The notes below the pieces were generated by a model. That model had not been told where the DNA came from. It ran no database searches and saw nothing but the letters and a program-made list of their open reading frames with translations. Positions 1-9,565 of a stretch of 64,000 nt of DNA are shown here, one piece after another. A program made the position numbers and the translations under genes. The DNA is taken from positions 62,001 to 126,000 of the forward strand of contig WGMQ01000005.1 of assembly GCA_016125005.1 (NCBI GenBank). The letters run 5' to 3'. How positions within the stretch are numbered: position 1 is the stretch's first letter; every line of letters begins with the position of its first letter. Origin of the DNA: a bacterium. Its GTDB lineage: Bacteria; Sumerlaeota; Sumerlaeia; SLMS01.

Positions 1-2
1 AC

Positions 3-614
3 GCGGACGACAACTACTTCCAGGGTACGGCTCCTGCCTTCATCGAGAACTCGACCGCACTTGATGACACCAACATCGACGGTGAGCAGCCCGCAGACCA
101 GCTCCCCACCTTCCCCGTCCTCGATAGCGATGGCGACGGCATCAACGACGACGCCGAAACCGCTCTTGGAACGAACCCCAACAACGCCGACAGCGACAAC
201 GACGGTATCCCGGACGGCGTTGAAGTCCGCCTCGGTCTGAATCCCCTCGTGATCGAGTCCAACACCGACACCGACGGCGACAAGATCCCCGATGCGGTGG
301 AACTCGTCCTCGGCACCAACGCCAACGATGCCGACACCGACAATGACGGTATCCGCGACGACTACGAAGTGCTCGTTGGTACCGATCCGACCAGCGCCAG
401 CCAGACGCCTTCCTTCGGCGACGCTGACGAGAACGGCACCACCAACGCCACGGACGCGACCAAGATCCTGGAAGCCTTCCTCCAGATCAGCGTCCTCAAC
501 GTCACCAACCGCGACCGCGTGGACATCAACCGCGACGGACGCGTGGACAACGTCGACGCCGTGATCCTCTATCAGCGCACGCTCGGCAATATCCCCTACG
601 TTCCGTTCCCATAA
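3..614 (+). CDS. Secreted dockerin-type protein with calcium-binding repeats, C-terminal part (5' end outside window)
   Basis: The frame is open from the window edge, so the start and any signal peptide are missing. The visible 203 residues hold several thrombospondin type-3-like calcium repeats (DSDGDGINDD, DSDNDGIPDG, DTDGDKIPDA, DTDNDGIRDD). They are followed by a C-terminal dockerin type I domain with two Ca-binding loops, GDADENGTTNATDA and VDINRDGRVDNVDA. Dockerins bind cohesin modules, and a cohesin-like repeat protein is encoded two genes downstream. It is therefore probably an extracellular or surface protein. The enzymatic or adhesive part lies upstream of this window. The domain calls rest on motifs read by eye. 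The ORF track starts it at an internal ATG (249), which is not the true start. Confidence 0.85.
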   Translation, partial: ADDNYFQGTAPAFIENSTALDDTNIDGEQPADQLPTFPVLDSDGDGINDDAETALGTNPNNADSDNDGIPDGVEVRLGLNPLVIESNTDTDGDKIPDAVELVLGTNANDADTDNDGIRDDYEVLVGTDPTSASQTPSFGDADENGTTNATDATKILEAFLQISVLNVTNRDRVDINRDGRVDNVDAVILYQRTLGNIPYVPFP

Positions 615-642
615 GAACTGAACCAAGGAACAACAGCCAATC

Positions 643-676
643 AGCGCCGGGATGGCTTCAGGGCCTTCCCGGCGCT
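643..676 (+). terminator. Hairpin after the dockerin gene
   Basis: A perfect 10-bp inverted repeat (AGCGCCGGGA / TCCCGGCGCT) with a 14-nt loop lies 28 nt after the stop codon. No clear T-run follows (C-rich instead), so it may be a weak or factor-assisted terminator, or an mRNA-stabilising hairpin before the next secreted-protein gene. Confidence 0.5.
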
Positions 677-728
677 CCCCCTCGACTCCACCTCCCCTGA
701 GAGACCTACAAAGGAGAACTAAACGAAC

Positions 729-1364
729 ATGAAAAAAGTGACAACCATCCTCTCAACCTGTCTTGCTCTGGCCACCTCGGTCGCATTCGCAGGTTCACCA
801 AACCTAACGATCACCGCCGAACGTGTCAGCTCTAACTCCGTGAGCGCTGGCGAACCACTCGTCGTCAAGTTCTCCATCACCAACAATGGGCCTGATCAGG
901 CACCCCAGTCGGCCACCTTCCGTATCCGTTTTGACGATACCTACCTGACCTGGGTTGGCGCCACCAACCTGCCCAACGATGCCGGCTTTGCCACTGGTGT
1001 CACCTACGGCTCCGCGCAGTCGGACGGCGACATGGGTGCTCCGGTTACCTCCGCATCCCCCGACAGTGACGCCAGCGCCCTGCCGGACTATGTCGACCTG
1101 GCCACCATCGGCCCGCCGACCTTCCCCGCCACCATCAAGACCCCGATCCTGGCCTACGCCAAGTTCACCGTGACGGCAGCAGGTCAGGCCGCGTCCAACT
1201 TTCAGGTCGCCGCGGACGTCAAAGATGCGAGCACAAACCACTTTCCCGTGATCAGCCTCGCTCCCCCGGCCGTAAACAGCCTTGACGGTGTTTCCGACGC
1301 CAACCTCACCTTTGCACCAGCCAACATTACCACGGTGAGTGATTGGACCCTCCTTGGCGAATAA
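729..1364 (+). CDS. Small secreted cohesin-like protein
   Basis: 211 aa. A clear Sec signal peptide (MKK-TTILSTCLALATSVAFA) has a likely cut after AFA. The mature part looks like one immunoglobulin/cohesin-like beta-sandwich: 'GEPLVVKFSITNNGPDQ' and 'FRIRFDDTYLTWVGATNL' resemble the cohesin pattern in which a YD-type strand precedes 'vG'. The ATG is preceded by AAAGGAG. The protein ends VSDWTLLGE, close to the VADWSVY end of the secreted protein at 11.2-12.1 kb, which hints at a shared C-terminal signal. It sits between the dockerin gene and the giant cohesin/BACON gene and probably belongs to the same surface assembly. No enzymatic motif was seen. Confidence 0.75.
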   Translation: MKKVTTILSTCLALATSVAFAGSPNLTITAERVSSNSVSAGEPLVVKFSITNNGPDQAPQSATFRIRFDDTYLTWVGATNLPNDAGFATGVTYGSAQSDGDMGAPVTSASPDSDASALPDYVDLATIGPPTFPATIKTPILAYAKFTVTAAGQAASNFQVAADVKDASTNHFPVISLAPPAVNSLDGVSDANLTFAPANITTVSDWTLLGE

Positions 1365-1439
1365 GGGCTTGCCTCGGAGTCCGTACTCTCTGTAGCAATT
1401 TTGGACACCATTCAGAAGGACCAATTCTTGGAGAAAACG

Positions 1440-4400
1440 ATGATGGTCTTAAACCCTCGATACATCATCCTCGCTCTGTGGCTCTCCCTGGTCATGGCAT
1501 TCCATGGTCAGGGATTTGCCGATGCCGTCGTTTCGACGCGCATCGCGAGTGGAGATCCTGCCGTTGCAGGTTCCACTTTCACAGTAGCGGTGGACGTCGA
1601 CAGTGATGCCGAGCTTCCGCACGCCGTAGCGCTGAGGCTTAGCTACCCGACCGATTCCGTCGAGTTCCTCGGCGTAAACGACGGGGTCCTGGGAACCGCC
1701 TCGGCCAGCAACGCCATGGGCGTCGCTCCCAACGTGTTCCGCAACATCGCCACCATTGGCGATTCCAGCCACGGAACTTCCACCACGCTTGCCTTCACGG
1801 TTGATTTCCGCACGCTCGTGAATGCTGCGGAAAACTTCGACATCACCGTCGACGCCGACAGCAACACGCCGGCGAACGTCATTGGTGCCGATCCGTTTCC
1901 GACGCTGACTGCCACCTACGACAGCAGCGCCACCACGGGCCTCGCCCCTGTCATCCCCTCCGCGATCATCAGCACGTCGCTCGCCAGCTCTCCTTCTGTT
2001 GGCGGTGACCAGTTCGATGTGGCGGTGGCTGTCAGCAGCAACCCGTTCACACTCGTCCCGACCTCCTTCTCTGCTCGCCTGACCTACGACGCGGCCCTCG
2101 TTAGCTACGTCGGCTTCACCGATGGCGACCTCGGACCGGTTTCGGTCGGCAACGAGATGGGCACCTCGCCCAACAACTACCGCGATATCGCTTCGCTCGG
2201 CAACATTCCCAACGCGAACCTCCTGGCAGCCCTCGGCACCTTCACCTTCAAGGTGAATGACTGCATCACTGGGCCGGCCAGCATCGCCATTGGTGTGGAA
2301 GCCGATCCCTCCGCTACCGCCACCCTGATCGAGGTCGACGTGCCGAACAGCACCGTCTCCGAGATCCGCAGCGCGTTCGACAGCACCGCCACCGCGGCGA
2401 TTGCTGCCGACAAGGCCGCTGACGCCATCGCCTTCTCGGTTCCCTCGATTGCCACCTCCGGCACCGAGCGCGAGTCTGTCGCTAGCGTTTCCGTCTCTCT
2501 CAACAACCTGGTCGCCTGCCCCGTTGACGTCACTCTGGTCTCCGACCAGTCCTGGCTCTCCGTGGTGCCGAACTCGACGACCGTCGCCGCCTCCGGCTCC
2601 GTCCTCGTCAACCTCAACGTTGACCCGGGCACGCTCCCCGCGGGCTCTTACAGCGCCAACGTGACCGCGACGTCCGCCGACGGGTCCGGCTCTGCCGTCC
2701 TCGTTGTCGACCTGACCCTCAACTCGCTTCCCTCCGTTCTGGTGGCCACCAGCGTCACCAACGCTCCCGCCACCGCGGGCGACATCTTCACGGTCGGCCT
2801 GACCGTTGCCGACAACCCCACGACGGGCCTTACCCCGACTGCGGCTGTCGTTCGCCTGAACTTCGACTCTGCCGTGGTTGACGTCCTTCCCGGCAGCCTC
2901 ACCAGCGGCGACCTCGGTCCTGCCTCCATCAGCCCCGTCCAGGGCAGCTCGCCCAACAACTGGGTGACGATCGGCACGCTCGGCGACGTCAACAATGCCA
3001 ACGAGCTTCCGGCCATCGCTTCCGTTTCCTTCCAGGTTAAGGAATGCCTCACCGGAACCACCTCGATCTCCATCATCGCTGGCGAGGACAACTCTGCCGC
3101 CAGCCCGCTGCTCGACGTGATCGTTGCTCCGCCCGCGCAGAACAAGATTCTGGCCACCTTTGACTCGGCAGCCACGGCTGCCCTGTCCGCCGAGCCCGAC
3201 GCTGCCGACTTCGCGTTTGCCAGCGCCTCTGCTGACTTCGCCGGCATCGAGCGCGAGTTCGCCGCCACCAATGCTTCCGCCACCCTCAACAACCTGACCA
3301 ACTGCGACACCGACGTCACCTTCACCTCGAGCGACTCTTGGCTCACGGTTAACACGACGTCCGGCGTCCTCGCTGGCGCCGGTTCCCTCTCCGTCGACTA
3401 CACGGTCGACCCGGGCAACCTCCCCGCTGGCGTCTATTCCGCGACCATCACGGCCGTCGACGCTGCCAACACGGCCAGCGCCGTCTTCACCGTCAACCTG
3501 ACCCTCTCCAGCCTCCCGGTTGTTGAAGTTGCCACCAGCCTCGACGTCACCCCGGCCTCCGCCGGCGATCAGTTCAACGTCACGGTTGCTGTCTCCGATA
3601 ACCAGACCACCATCACCCCGACCGCCGCTATCGTTCGCCTCACCTTCGACGCCTCGGTCGTGACCCCCGTTGTCGGCTCCGCTGTTTCCGGCGACCTCGG
3701 CCCGGTCAGCGTCAGCAACGTCTCCGGTACCTCCCCCAACAACTGGGTGACCATCGGAACGCTCGGTGACGTCAACAACGCCTCCACCACGCCGGTCATC
3801 GCCACGGTTACCTTCGAGGTTGCCGAGTGCTTGACTGCCACCTCGACTCTCAACATCGTCGCCGGTGAAGATCCCTCCGCTCCGAGCCCGCTGGTCGACA
3901 TCGTTGTCGCCCCGCCCGCCACGAACAAGATCCTCGCCACCTTCGACTCGAATGCCACTTCCGGCATCTCGGTTGATCCGGACGCCATCAGCATCGCGTT
4001 CGTCCCCGCTGGTCCGATCGACCTGACCGTCAACCAGGGCAGCACCACTGCCGATGAGACGGTTCAGCTCTCCAACACCGCCAACTGCCCGACCTCGGTT
4101 ACCCTGACCAGCGACGCCGCATGGCTCTCCGCTGCGCCGGTTTCCGCCACTGTCGCTCCTGGCGTTGACGTTGACGTGACCCTCTCCTTCGACACCGCAT
4201 CGCTCGCTCCGGGCAGCTACACCGGAACGGTCACGGCTACCGGCACTCTGGGCGCCGTCTCCTCGATCACCGTCAACCTCACGGTCATTGAGAACGCCGT
4301 CATCGCACTCAGCACCAACAGCATCATCCAGACCCTTGACGCGGGAACGTCGACCACGGCGACCTTCGTCGTCAGCAACATTGGTGGCCGCGCCCTGAAC

Positions 4401-7190
4401 TTCACGGCCAGCGACGACGCTGACTGGATCTCCCTCAGCCCGGAGGTTGGTTCCCTCGCCCCCGCCACCAGCGACACGATCACGGTTGTGCTCGACGCTT
4501 CGAGCCTCCTCGCCCGCATCGCTCCCTACACGGCAACCATCACGGTGGCTGACGCCGCCGCGAACAACTCGCCCCAGACGATCAGTGTTGCGCTGACGGT
4601 CGTTGGCCAGCCGACCATTGCGGTCGCTCCTCCTTCCATCACCCGCACAATCAACGAGGGCACCAACGCCGCTCCGACGTCGCTGACTCTCAGCAACACC
4701 GGCACGGACGTCCTGAACTACACGGCCACCTCGACGGCCGCTTGGGTTTCTGTTGCTCCGAACGGTGGCAGCGTTGCCGCCGGCGGCTTCACGAACCTCA
4801 ACGTGACCTTCAATACCGCCGCTCTGCCGCCGACCGCTCCGGGCACTCCGCTCACCGCGTCGATCATCGTTGCCGACCCGAACGCCACCAACGGTCAGGT
4901 TGTTGTCCCCGTCACCTTGACGATCAACAACGTGATCGACCCGGCTGTCATTGCCAGCACGGTCATCAGCGGCAACCCCTGCGTCCCGGGCAGCACCTTC
5001 ACGGTTCGCTATCAGGTCGCCACCAACGGTGAGACGGGCCTCATCGCCCGCAACTTCACCTTCGCGGTTGAATACAACACGAACGCCATCGAGTTTGTCT
5101 CCGCAGTCAAGGGCCAGCTCGGTAACCTCGACGTTGTCAACAACCCGCCTGTTGCAACCCCGCCGAACAATGCAACGCACGTGCTGACGAGCAACTTCTT
5201 CTTCGGCAACCCCACCAATGCGACCCCGGTCCTGGCTGACGTAACCTTCCGCGTGAAGGAAACCGGCTTCCTCGCACCGTACAGCATCACGATGGCCTCC
5301 TTTAACGGGAACTTCCCGCTGACCGGTGGCCTGCCCAACACCTCCATCGGCAGCACGCGCATCGACAGCATCTTCGACGCGTCCGCTACCTCCGGCTTGG
5401 GCCTCTGCCCGATTCTGGAAGTCAACCCGCTTGACTTCGCCCAGACGATCGACATCGGCAACGATGCCGCTTCTGAGCAGTCCATCGTCGAGAACCTCGG
5501 CAACGTCGATCTCAACTACACTGCCACCTCCAACGTGGCTTGGATCACCCCGACCCCCGCTTCTGCCACGCTCGCTGCTGGCACGAGCACCACGCTGACC
5601 CTGAACTTCAACACCGCTGGCCTCCCCGGCGGCGAGTATGTGGGTGTTGTGACGATTGCCGACGCGGCCGCCGTCAACAGCCCGCTCGAAATCACGGTTA
5701 GCATCACCATCATCGATCCGAACCCGCCGGTCCTCGGTCTCGACCGTACCGACATCGCCGTCGCCATCGACGAGCGCACCAACGCAGCCGACGAAACCGT
5801 TGTCTTCAGCAATGATGGCATCGGTGGCGCCCTGACCTACTCGCTCTCCAGCAGCGCCCCCTGGCTCTCCGCCGGTCCCGCCGCTGGCATCATCGACGCG
5901 GGCACGACCTCCACGGTTACGCTCTCCTTCAACACCGCCGCGCTGGCACCGGGCTCTTACTCCGGCACCATCACCGCGACCGGTAACTTCACCAACTCTC
6001 CGCAGACCATCAGCGTCGACCTCACGGTCAACGACGTCGTGACTGCTCCGGCCGACACCATTGCCTTCGGCTTTGATGCCAACAATGAAGGCTGGTCGTT
6101 CTTCAGCCCCGCCCTCAACCTCACCGGCATCGGAATCTCCGACATCGGCACGAGCAATGAAGGCGCGATCGCCGGCTCCATCGACCTCGTCACCAGCACG
6201 ACCAAGACCTTCGCTTACTGGTCTTCGCCGCGCTTCGACATCGTCACCGACACGGACAACGTGACCCCGGGTGCTGTGGCCATCGGCGGCACGTCTGGTT
6301 CCGACTCCCTGTTCCGCCTCGCTGTCAACGTCTCCACCGACGTCACCTCTAAGGCTCTGGTTCCGACCTTCCGCCTCCGTACCTCGGCGTGGGATTGGCA
6401 GCAGGCTGACGTCCTCGTGGTGACCTCGACCGACATCGCTGGCAACTCCGGCATCGAGTACCTGCCGGATGCAGCTGGCCGTGACTACATCCAGTACTTC
6501 ACGCAGCCCGCTGGCTCCAGCAGCTTCCGCGTCGACTTGGATGTGACGAACTTTGACCCGCTGGATCAGGCCGCTTCCGTCCTGAAGATCAACGGCGTCG
6601 AAGTCGCTGCCTCCTCGCAGACCGACTTGGCCTCCTCTGGCAACGAGACAGAGGTCGTCAACCTCGACCTGACCAGCAGCAGCGCCGGCTTCACCTCCGG
6701 CACCCTGCCGCTGCTCTTCGGCGAGCCGATCTTCACCGCCGATGCCAACGGCCTCGGAATCACCGGTGTTGGCAACGTGACTAAGGGTGCCAACCCTGAC
6801 GACCGTTTCCCCAACCCGCTGCCTGTCGTTGACTACGGCGCTTGGGAACTCAACGCGTTCGACGCGACCTTCACCGCTGGCACGACTTATCGCATCGACT
6901 TCACCGTCGGTACGAACGCCACCAACGTGATGGACGTCCCGACGTTCCGTCTCCGTACCAACGCCGCCTCGCAGGTGTTCGCTTCCTACGTGAACATCAA
7001 CTCGAGCAACGGTGCCTCGAACATCCCGACGGCTGGCAACCCTGTCACCTACTCGATGTTCCTCGAGGCTCCGGCCGAGATCGACGGCGACTTCTGGATC
7101 TTCGCCTTCGAGTACATCTACTCGAGCGATACGGATGACAGCCGCGATGCCGCCATCTTCCTCGAAAACCTCCGCGTCCGGGCTTACTAA
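1440..7190 (+). CDS. Giant secreted protein with alternating cohesin-like and BACON-like repeats
   Basis: 1916 aa from the ATG at 1440, which has GGAG six bases upstream. The ORF track uses a TTG at 1401 that lacks this. A signal peptide or N-terminal membrane segment (IILALWLSLVMAFHGQGFA) is followed by about five cohesin-like modules. Each opens with S/ATS-x-x-x-x-P-x-xGDxF and closes with FDSxATxG. About seven BACON/Ig-like modules alternate with them, with signatures such as WLSVVP, WISLSP and LPAGSYS. The last ~390 residues form two related beta-rich modules sharing a 'vPTFRLRT' motif, perhaps carbohydrate-binding. It is probably a surface scaffold or adhesin that could bind the dockerin protein upstream. 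No catalytic motif was seen. Long antisense ORFs opposite it are codon-bias shadows. Confidence 0.85.
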   Translation: MMVLNPRYIILALWLSLVMAFHGQGFADAVVSTRIASGDPAVAGSTFTVAVDVDSDAELPHAVALRLSYPTDSVEFLGVNDGVLGTASASNAMGVAPNVFRNIATIGDSSHGTSTTLAFTVDFRTLVNAAENFDITVDADSNTPANVIGADPFPTLTATYDSSATTGLAPVIPSAIISTSLASSPSVGGDQFDVAVAVSSNPFTLVPTSFSARLTYDAALVSYVGFTDGDLGPVSVGNEMGTSPNNYRDIASLGNIPNANLLAALGTFTFKVNDCITGPASIAIGVEADPSATATLIEVDVPNSTVSEIRSAFDSTATAAIAADKAADAIAFSVPSIATSGTERESVASVSVSLNNLVACPVDVTLVSDQSWLSVVPNSTTVAASGSVLVNLNVDPGTLPAGSYSANVTATSADGSGSAVLVVDLTLNSLPSVLVATSVTNAPATAGDIFTVGLTVADNPTTGLTPTAAVVRLNFDSAVVDVLPGSLTSGDLGPASISPVQGSSPNNWVTIGTLGDVNNANELPAIASVSFQVKECLTGTTSISIIAGEDNSAASPLLDVIVAPPAQNKILATFDSAATAALSAEPDAADFAFASASADFAGIEREFAATNASATLNNLTNCDTDVTFTSSDSWLTVNTTSGVLAGAGSLSVDYTVDPGNLPAGVYSATITAVDAANTASAVFTVNLTLSSLPVVEVATSLDVTPASAGDQFNVTVAVSDNQTTITPTAAIVRLTFDASVVTPVVGSAVSGDLGPVSVSNVSGTSPNNWVTIGTLGDVNNASTTPVIATVTFEVAECLTATSTLNIVAGEDPSAPSPLVDIVVAPPATNKILATFDSNATSGISVDPDAISIAFVPAGPIDLTVNQGSTTADETVQLSNTANCPTSVTLTSDAAWLSAAPVSATVAPGVDVDVTLSFDTASLAPGSYTGTVTATGTLGAVSSITVNLTVIENAVIALSTNSIIQTLDAGTSTTATFVVSNIGGRALNFTASDDADWISLSPEVGSLAPATSDTITVVLDASSLLARIAPYTATITVADAAANNSPQTISVALTVVGQPTIAVAPPSITRTINEGTNAAPTSLTLSNTGTDVLNYTATSTAAWVSVAPNGGSVAAGGFTNLNVTFNTAALPPTAPGTPLTASIIVADPNATNGQVVVPVTLTINNVIDPAVIASTVISGNPCVPGSTFTVRYQVATNGETGLIARNFTFAVEYNTNAIEFVSAVKGQLGNLDVVNNPPVATPPNNATHVLTSNFFFGNPTNATPVLADVTFRVKETGFLAPYSITMASFNGNFPLTGGLPNTSIGSTRIDSIFDASATSGLGLCPILEVNPLDFAQTIDIGNDAASEQSIVENLGNVDLNYTATSNVAWITPTPASATLAAGTSTTLTLNFNTAGLPGGEYVGVVTIADAAAVNSPLEITVSITIIDPNPPVLGLDRTDIAVAIDERTNAADETVVFSNDGIGGALTYSLSSSAPWLSAGPAAGIIDAGTTSTVTLSFNTAALAPGSYSGTITATGNFTNSPQTISVDLTVNDVVTAPADTIAFGFDANNEGWSFFSPALNLTGIGISDIGTSNEGAIAGSIDLVTSTTKTFAYWSSPRFDIVTDTDNVTPGAVAIGGTSGSDSLFRLAVNVSTDVTSKALVPTFRLRTSAWDWQQADVLVVTSTDIAGNSGIEYLPDAAGRDYIQYFTQPAGSSSFRVDLDVTNFDPLDQAASVLKINGVEVAASSQTDLASSGNETEVVNLDLTSSSAGFTSGTLPLLFGEPIFTADANGLGITGVGNVTKGANPDDRFPNPLPVVDYGAWELNAFDATFTAGTTYRIDFTVGTNATNVMDVPTFRLRTNAASQVFASYVNINSSNGASNIPTAGNPVTYSMFLEAPAEIDGDFWIFAFEYIYSSDTDDSRDAAIFLENLRVRAY

Positions 7191-7221
7191 TTACGTAACC
7201 CACGCAAGAAAACCTCTCCTG

Positions 7222-7253
7222 AATCCCCCCTGGGCTTGCCCGGGGGGGATTTT
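7222..7253 (+). terminator. Intrinsic terminator after the giant repeat protein
   Basis: A 13-bp stem (AATCCCCCCTGGG / CCCGGGGGGGATT, one T-G pair) with loop CTTG is followed by TTTT. It sits 32 nt after the stop codon. It also argues against the ORF-track start at 7236 for the next gene, which would lie inside this hairpin. Confidence 0.85.
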
Positions 7254-7271
7254 CATGATGGCCTCCCAGTC

Positions 7272-8159
7272 ATGACACCACCTCCGGTCTCCATCGTCGT
7301 CCCCATCTACAACGAGGAACGAGGCCTGCCCGACGGCCTCCCCGCACTGCTGCAACTCCTCGACGGGCTTCCAGCCGGAAGCGAACTGCTTCTCGTCGAT
7401 GACGGCTCGACCGATCAGACCGCACATGTTCTCGACGAGGTGGTCGCTGCCAATCCCGGGCGCCCCATCCGGCGACTCTCCCACTGGCGCAATCTCGGGT
7501 ACGGCCGAGCTCTCAAGACCGGCATTCGAGCTGCGACGAACGAAGTCATCGTCATCAGCGACGCGGACGGCACCTACCCGACCGCGGCCATTCCTACCCT
7601 GCTTTCGTGCTTTGTGGACGAAGAGGCCGCGATGGTCGTCGGGGCCCGCCCCGTCGGTCAGCAACCGGCCATCCGCCGTCCCGCGAAGGCGGTTCTCCGC
7701 TGGCTTGCCGAGTACCTGACCGGTGCCCGTATTCCCGATCTGAACAGCGGTCTACGGGTCATGCGCCGTTCCGACTGCCTCCGTTTCGAGAACCTGCTCC
7801 CCAACGGCTTCAGCTTTACGACAACCATCACCATTGCACTGCTGTCCTCGGGCGAGAAGGTCCTCTATCATACGATCGAGTATCGGAAGCGGATTGGGAA
7901 TTCCAAAATCCGTCCCTTTGCCGACACCATCAACTTCCTGATCCTCATCATGCGGACCACGCTGGCGTTCGATCCGCTCAAGGTCTATGGCCCCATTGGC
8001 CTGCTGCTGCTCGCTGGCGGATTGGTCCTCTTCGTCCTCCGCCTGATTCTAACCCATCCGATCGGCATGGTCACGACTGTGGTGCTGGTGACCGCGGGCA
8101 TTCAGGTTCTGCTGCTCGGCCTGCTGGCCGATCTGGTCAACCGGCGGGGCCTGCGCTGA
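7272..8159 (+). CDS. Family 2 glycosyltransferase, membrane-anchored (dolichol-phosphate-sugar synthase-like)
   Basis: 295 aa from the ATG at 7272. The fold signature of GT2 enzymes is plain: VSIVVPIYNEE at the N-terminus, LLVDDGSTDQT for nucleotide-sugar binding, and SDADGTYP as the metal-binding DxD motif. Two hydrophobic segments near the C-terminus (GPIGLLLLAGGLVLFVLRLIL and TTVVLVTAGIQVLLLGLLADL) place it at the inner membrane face. Such enzymes transfer a sugar from a nucleotide donor to a lipid carrier or glycan. The acceptor cannot be told from sequence. It stands just downstream of the terminator of the secreted-protein gene, so it is probably independently transcribed. Confidence 0.85.
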   Translation: MTPPPVSIVVPIYNEERGLPDGLPALLQLLDGLPAGSELLLVDDGSTDQTAHVLDEVVAANPGRPIRRLSHWRNLGYGRALKTGIRAATNEVIVISDADGTYPTAAIPTLLSCFVDEEAAMVVGARPVGQQPAIRRPAKAVLRWLAEYLTGARIPDLNSGLRVMRRSDCLRFENLLPNGFSFTTTITIALLSSGEKVLYHTIEYRKRIGNSKIRPFADTINFLILIMRTTLAFDPLKVYGPIGLLLLAGGLVLFVLRLILTHPIGMVTTVVLVTAGIQVLLLGLLADLVNRRGLR

Positions 8160-8260
8160 GGATTCGCGCATTCGCATGGCACTGGCCCAGCTTTCGCCAT
8201 TGTCATCGCGAGGTGTGCGCATGAATGCTCACCGCATAACGACATTGAGGGCGAGACCGC

Positions 8261-9559
8261 ATGGCAGATCCCAACAATCCGGAAGAAGCGAAGACCCCCG
8301 AATCGCAGTCTCAGCCTGGCGACGCGGTGCCACCGCCCCTTCCTCCGTCAGCCACAGGCGGTCCGTCCGTCGGACCTCCTGCGCCGCCCGAATCACCCTA
8401 TGCGGCGCCCCCGCGGCCCTCAGGTCCGCCGCCCCAGCCTGCGCAGGCTCCTCGTCCCAGCTACGGCTACGTTCCGCCCCAACCGGGCGCTCCCGGCGGC
8501 TACGGCGCGCCGCCTCCCGGCTATGCGCCGCCGCGGCCTCCCTATGGCATGCCACCTTCCCCGCAGGGCCCCGCCCCGCGCTCGCGCATGGTACCTCTGC
8601 TGATCGGCCTGGCTGTGTTTGCCTTTGTCATGGTGGGGGGTATCGTCGCGCTGATTGCCGGCCTGTCCGGCTCTGACAATAGCGGATCGTCCATCTATCC
8701 GTTCGGCGATCGCATGGCGATCCTCGACATCGAGGGTGTCCTCGGCGAAGGCCCGGAGTACGGTGCCAACACCAAGGTACTGGTCAGGCAGGTGAACGAG
8801 TGGACGGCAAATCCCAACATCAAGGGGATCCTTCTGCGCATCAATTCACCGGGCGGGGCAGTCAGCGCCACTCAGGATCTCTACTACGCGCTTGACGAGT
8901 TCTCGAAGACTGGACGTCCCGTGGTCGCCAGCATGGGCGACGTGGCCGCATCCGGCGGCTTCTACACTGCCATGGCCGCAGATCAAGTTTTTGCCAACGA
9001 GGGTAGCCTGACCGGCAGCATCGGCGTCATCCTCAGCTTCCTGAACTTCGAAGGCCTCCAGCAGAAGATCGGTGTCTATTCGCACAATGTGAAGAGCGGC
9101 AAGTTCAAGGACATCGGTTCCGGCTCCCGCCCCATGACCGAGGAGGAAGAAGCGCTCCTCAACACCATGATCCAGGATGTCTACGACCAGTTCCTCGAGG
9201 CGGTCATCGCCTCCCGCGGAGAGAAGGTTCGCGGTGTCATTGCCAGCCAGCTCAACATGCCCGCCGCATCCGTCAGCGATGAACAGATCGAAACCTACGT
9301 CCGTGGATTCGCCGACGGGCGCATCTTTTCCGGTCGTCAGGCCTATCAGGCCCAAATGATCGACAACGTCGGCACCTTCCAGACGGCTTTCGATGCGCTC
9401 TGCAAGAGCGCGGGCGTTCCCAACACCATCGCCACCGTCCGCGCTCCTGTTCGCAAGCAGGGGCTTTTTGGCGGCGTCGATTCCCTCGCCACAAAACTTC
9501 AAAACCTGCCGAGCGAGCCCTTCTCCAAGGTTCGTCTCGAGTACCGACTTGGTTGGTAA
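8261..9559 (+). CDS. sppA: Signal peptide peptidase SppA, S49 family
   Basis: 432 aa. The first ~110 residues are proline/glycine-rich and low complexity. A single membrane segment follows (VPLLIGLAVFAFVMVGGIVALIAGL), then an S49 protease domain. Catalytic signatures are visible: INSPGG, the serine nucleophile motif GDVAASGGFYTAMAADQ, and the general-base lysine region SGKFKDIGS. This is the short single-domain form, as in Bacillus SppA, rather than the double-length E. coli form. It is predicted to cut remnant signal peptides or membrane peptides, with its active site on the outer side of the membrane. The Pro-rich N-terminus is an unusual extension that would be cytoplasmic. The start is supported by a purine-rich GAGGGCGA upstream. 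Confidence 0.9.
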   Translation: MADPNNPEEAKTPESQSQPGDAVPPPLPPSATGGPSVGPPAPPESPYAAPPRPSGPPPQPAQAPRPSYGYVPPQPGAPGGYGAPPPGYAPPRPPYGMPPSPQGPAPRSRMVPLLIGLAVFAFVMVGGIVALIAGLSGSDNSGSSIYPFGDRMAILDIEGVLGEGPEYGANTKVLVRQVNEWTANPNIKGILLRINSPGGAVSATQDLYYALDEFSKTGRPVVASMGDVAASGGFYTAMAADQVFANEGSLTGSIGVILSFLNFEGLQQKIGVYSHNVKSGKFKDIGSGSRPMTEEEEALLNTMIQDVYDQFLEAVIASRGEKVRGVIASQLNMPAASVSDEQIETYVRGFADGRIFSGRQAYQAQMIDNVGTFQTAFDALCKSAGVPNTIATVRAPVRKQGLFGGVDSLATKLQNLPSEPFSKVRLEYRLGW

Positions 9560-9565
9560 ACCACA

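Noticed and set aside
1449-5180. 1243-aa antisense ORF opposite the giant repeat protein
   Set aside because: Its Arg/Gly/Asp-rich composition is the reverse reading of Thr/Ala/Ser-rich repeats with C/G third positions. No start signal or domain is present.
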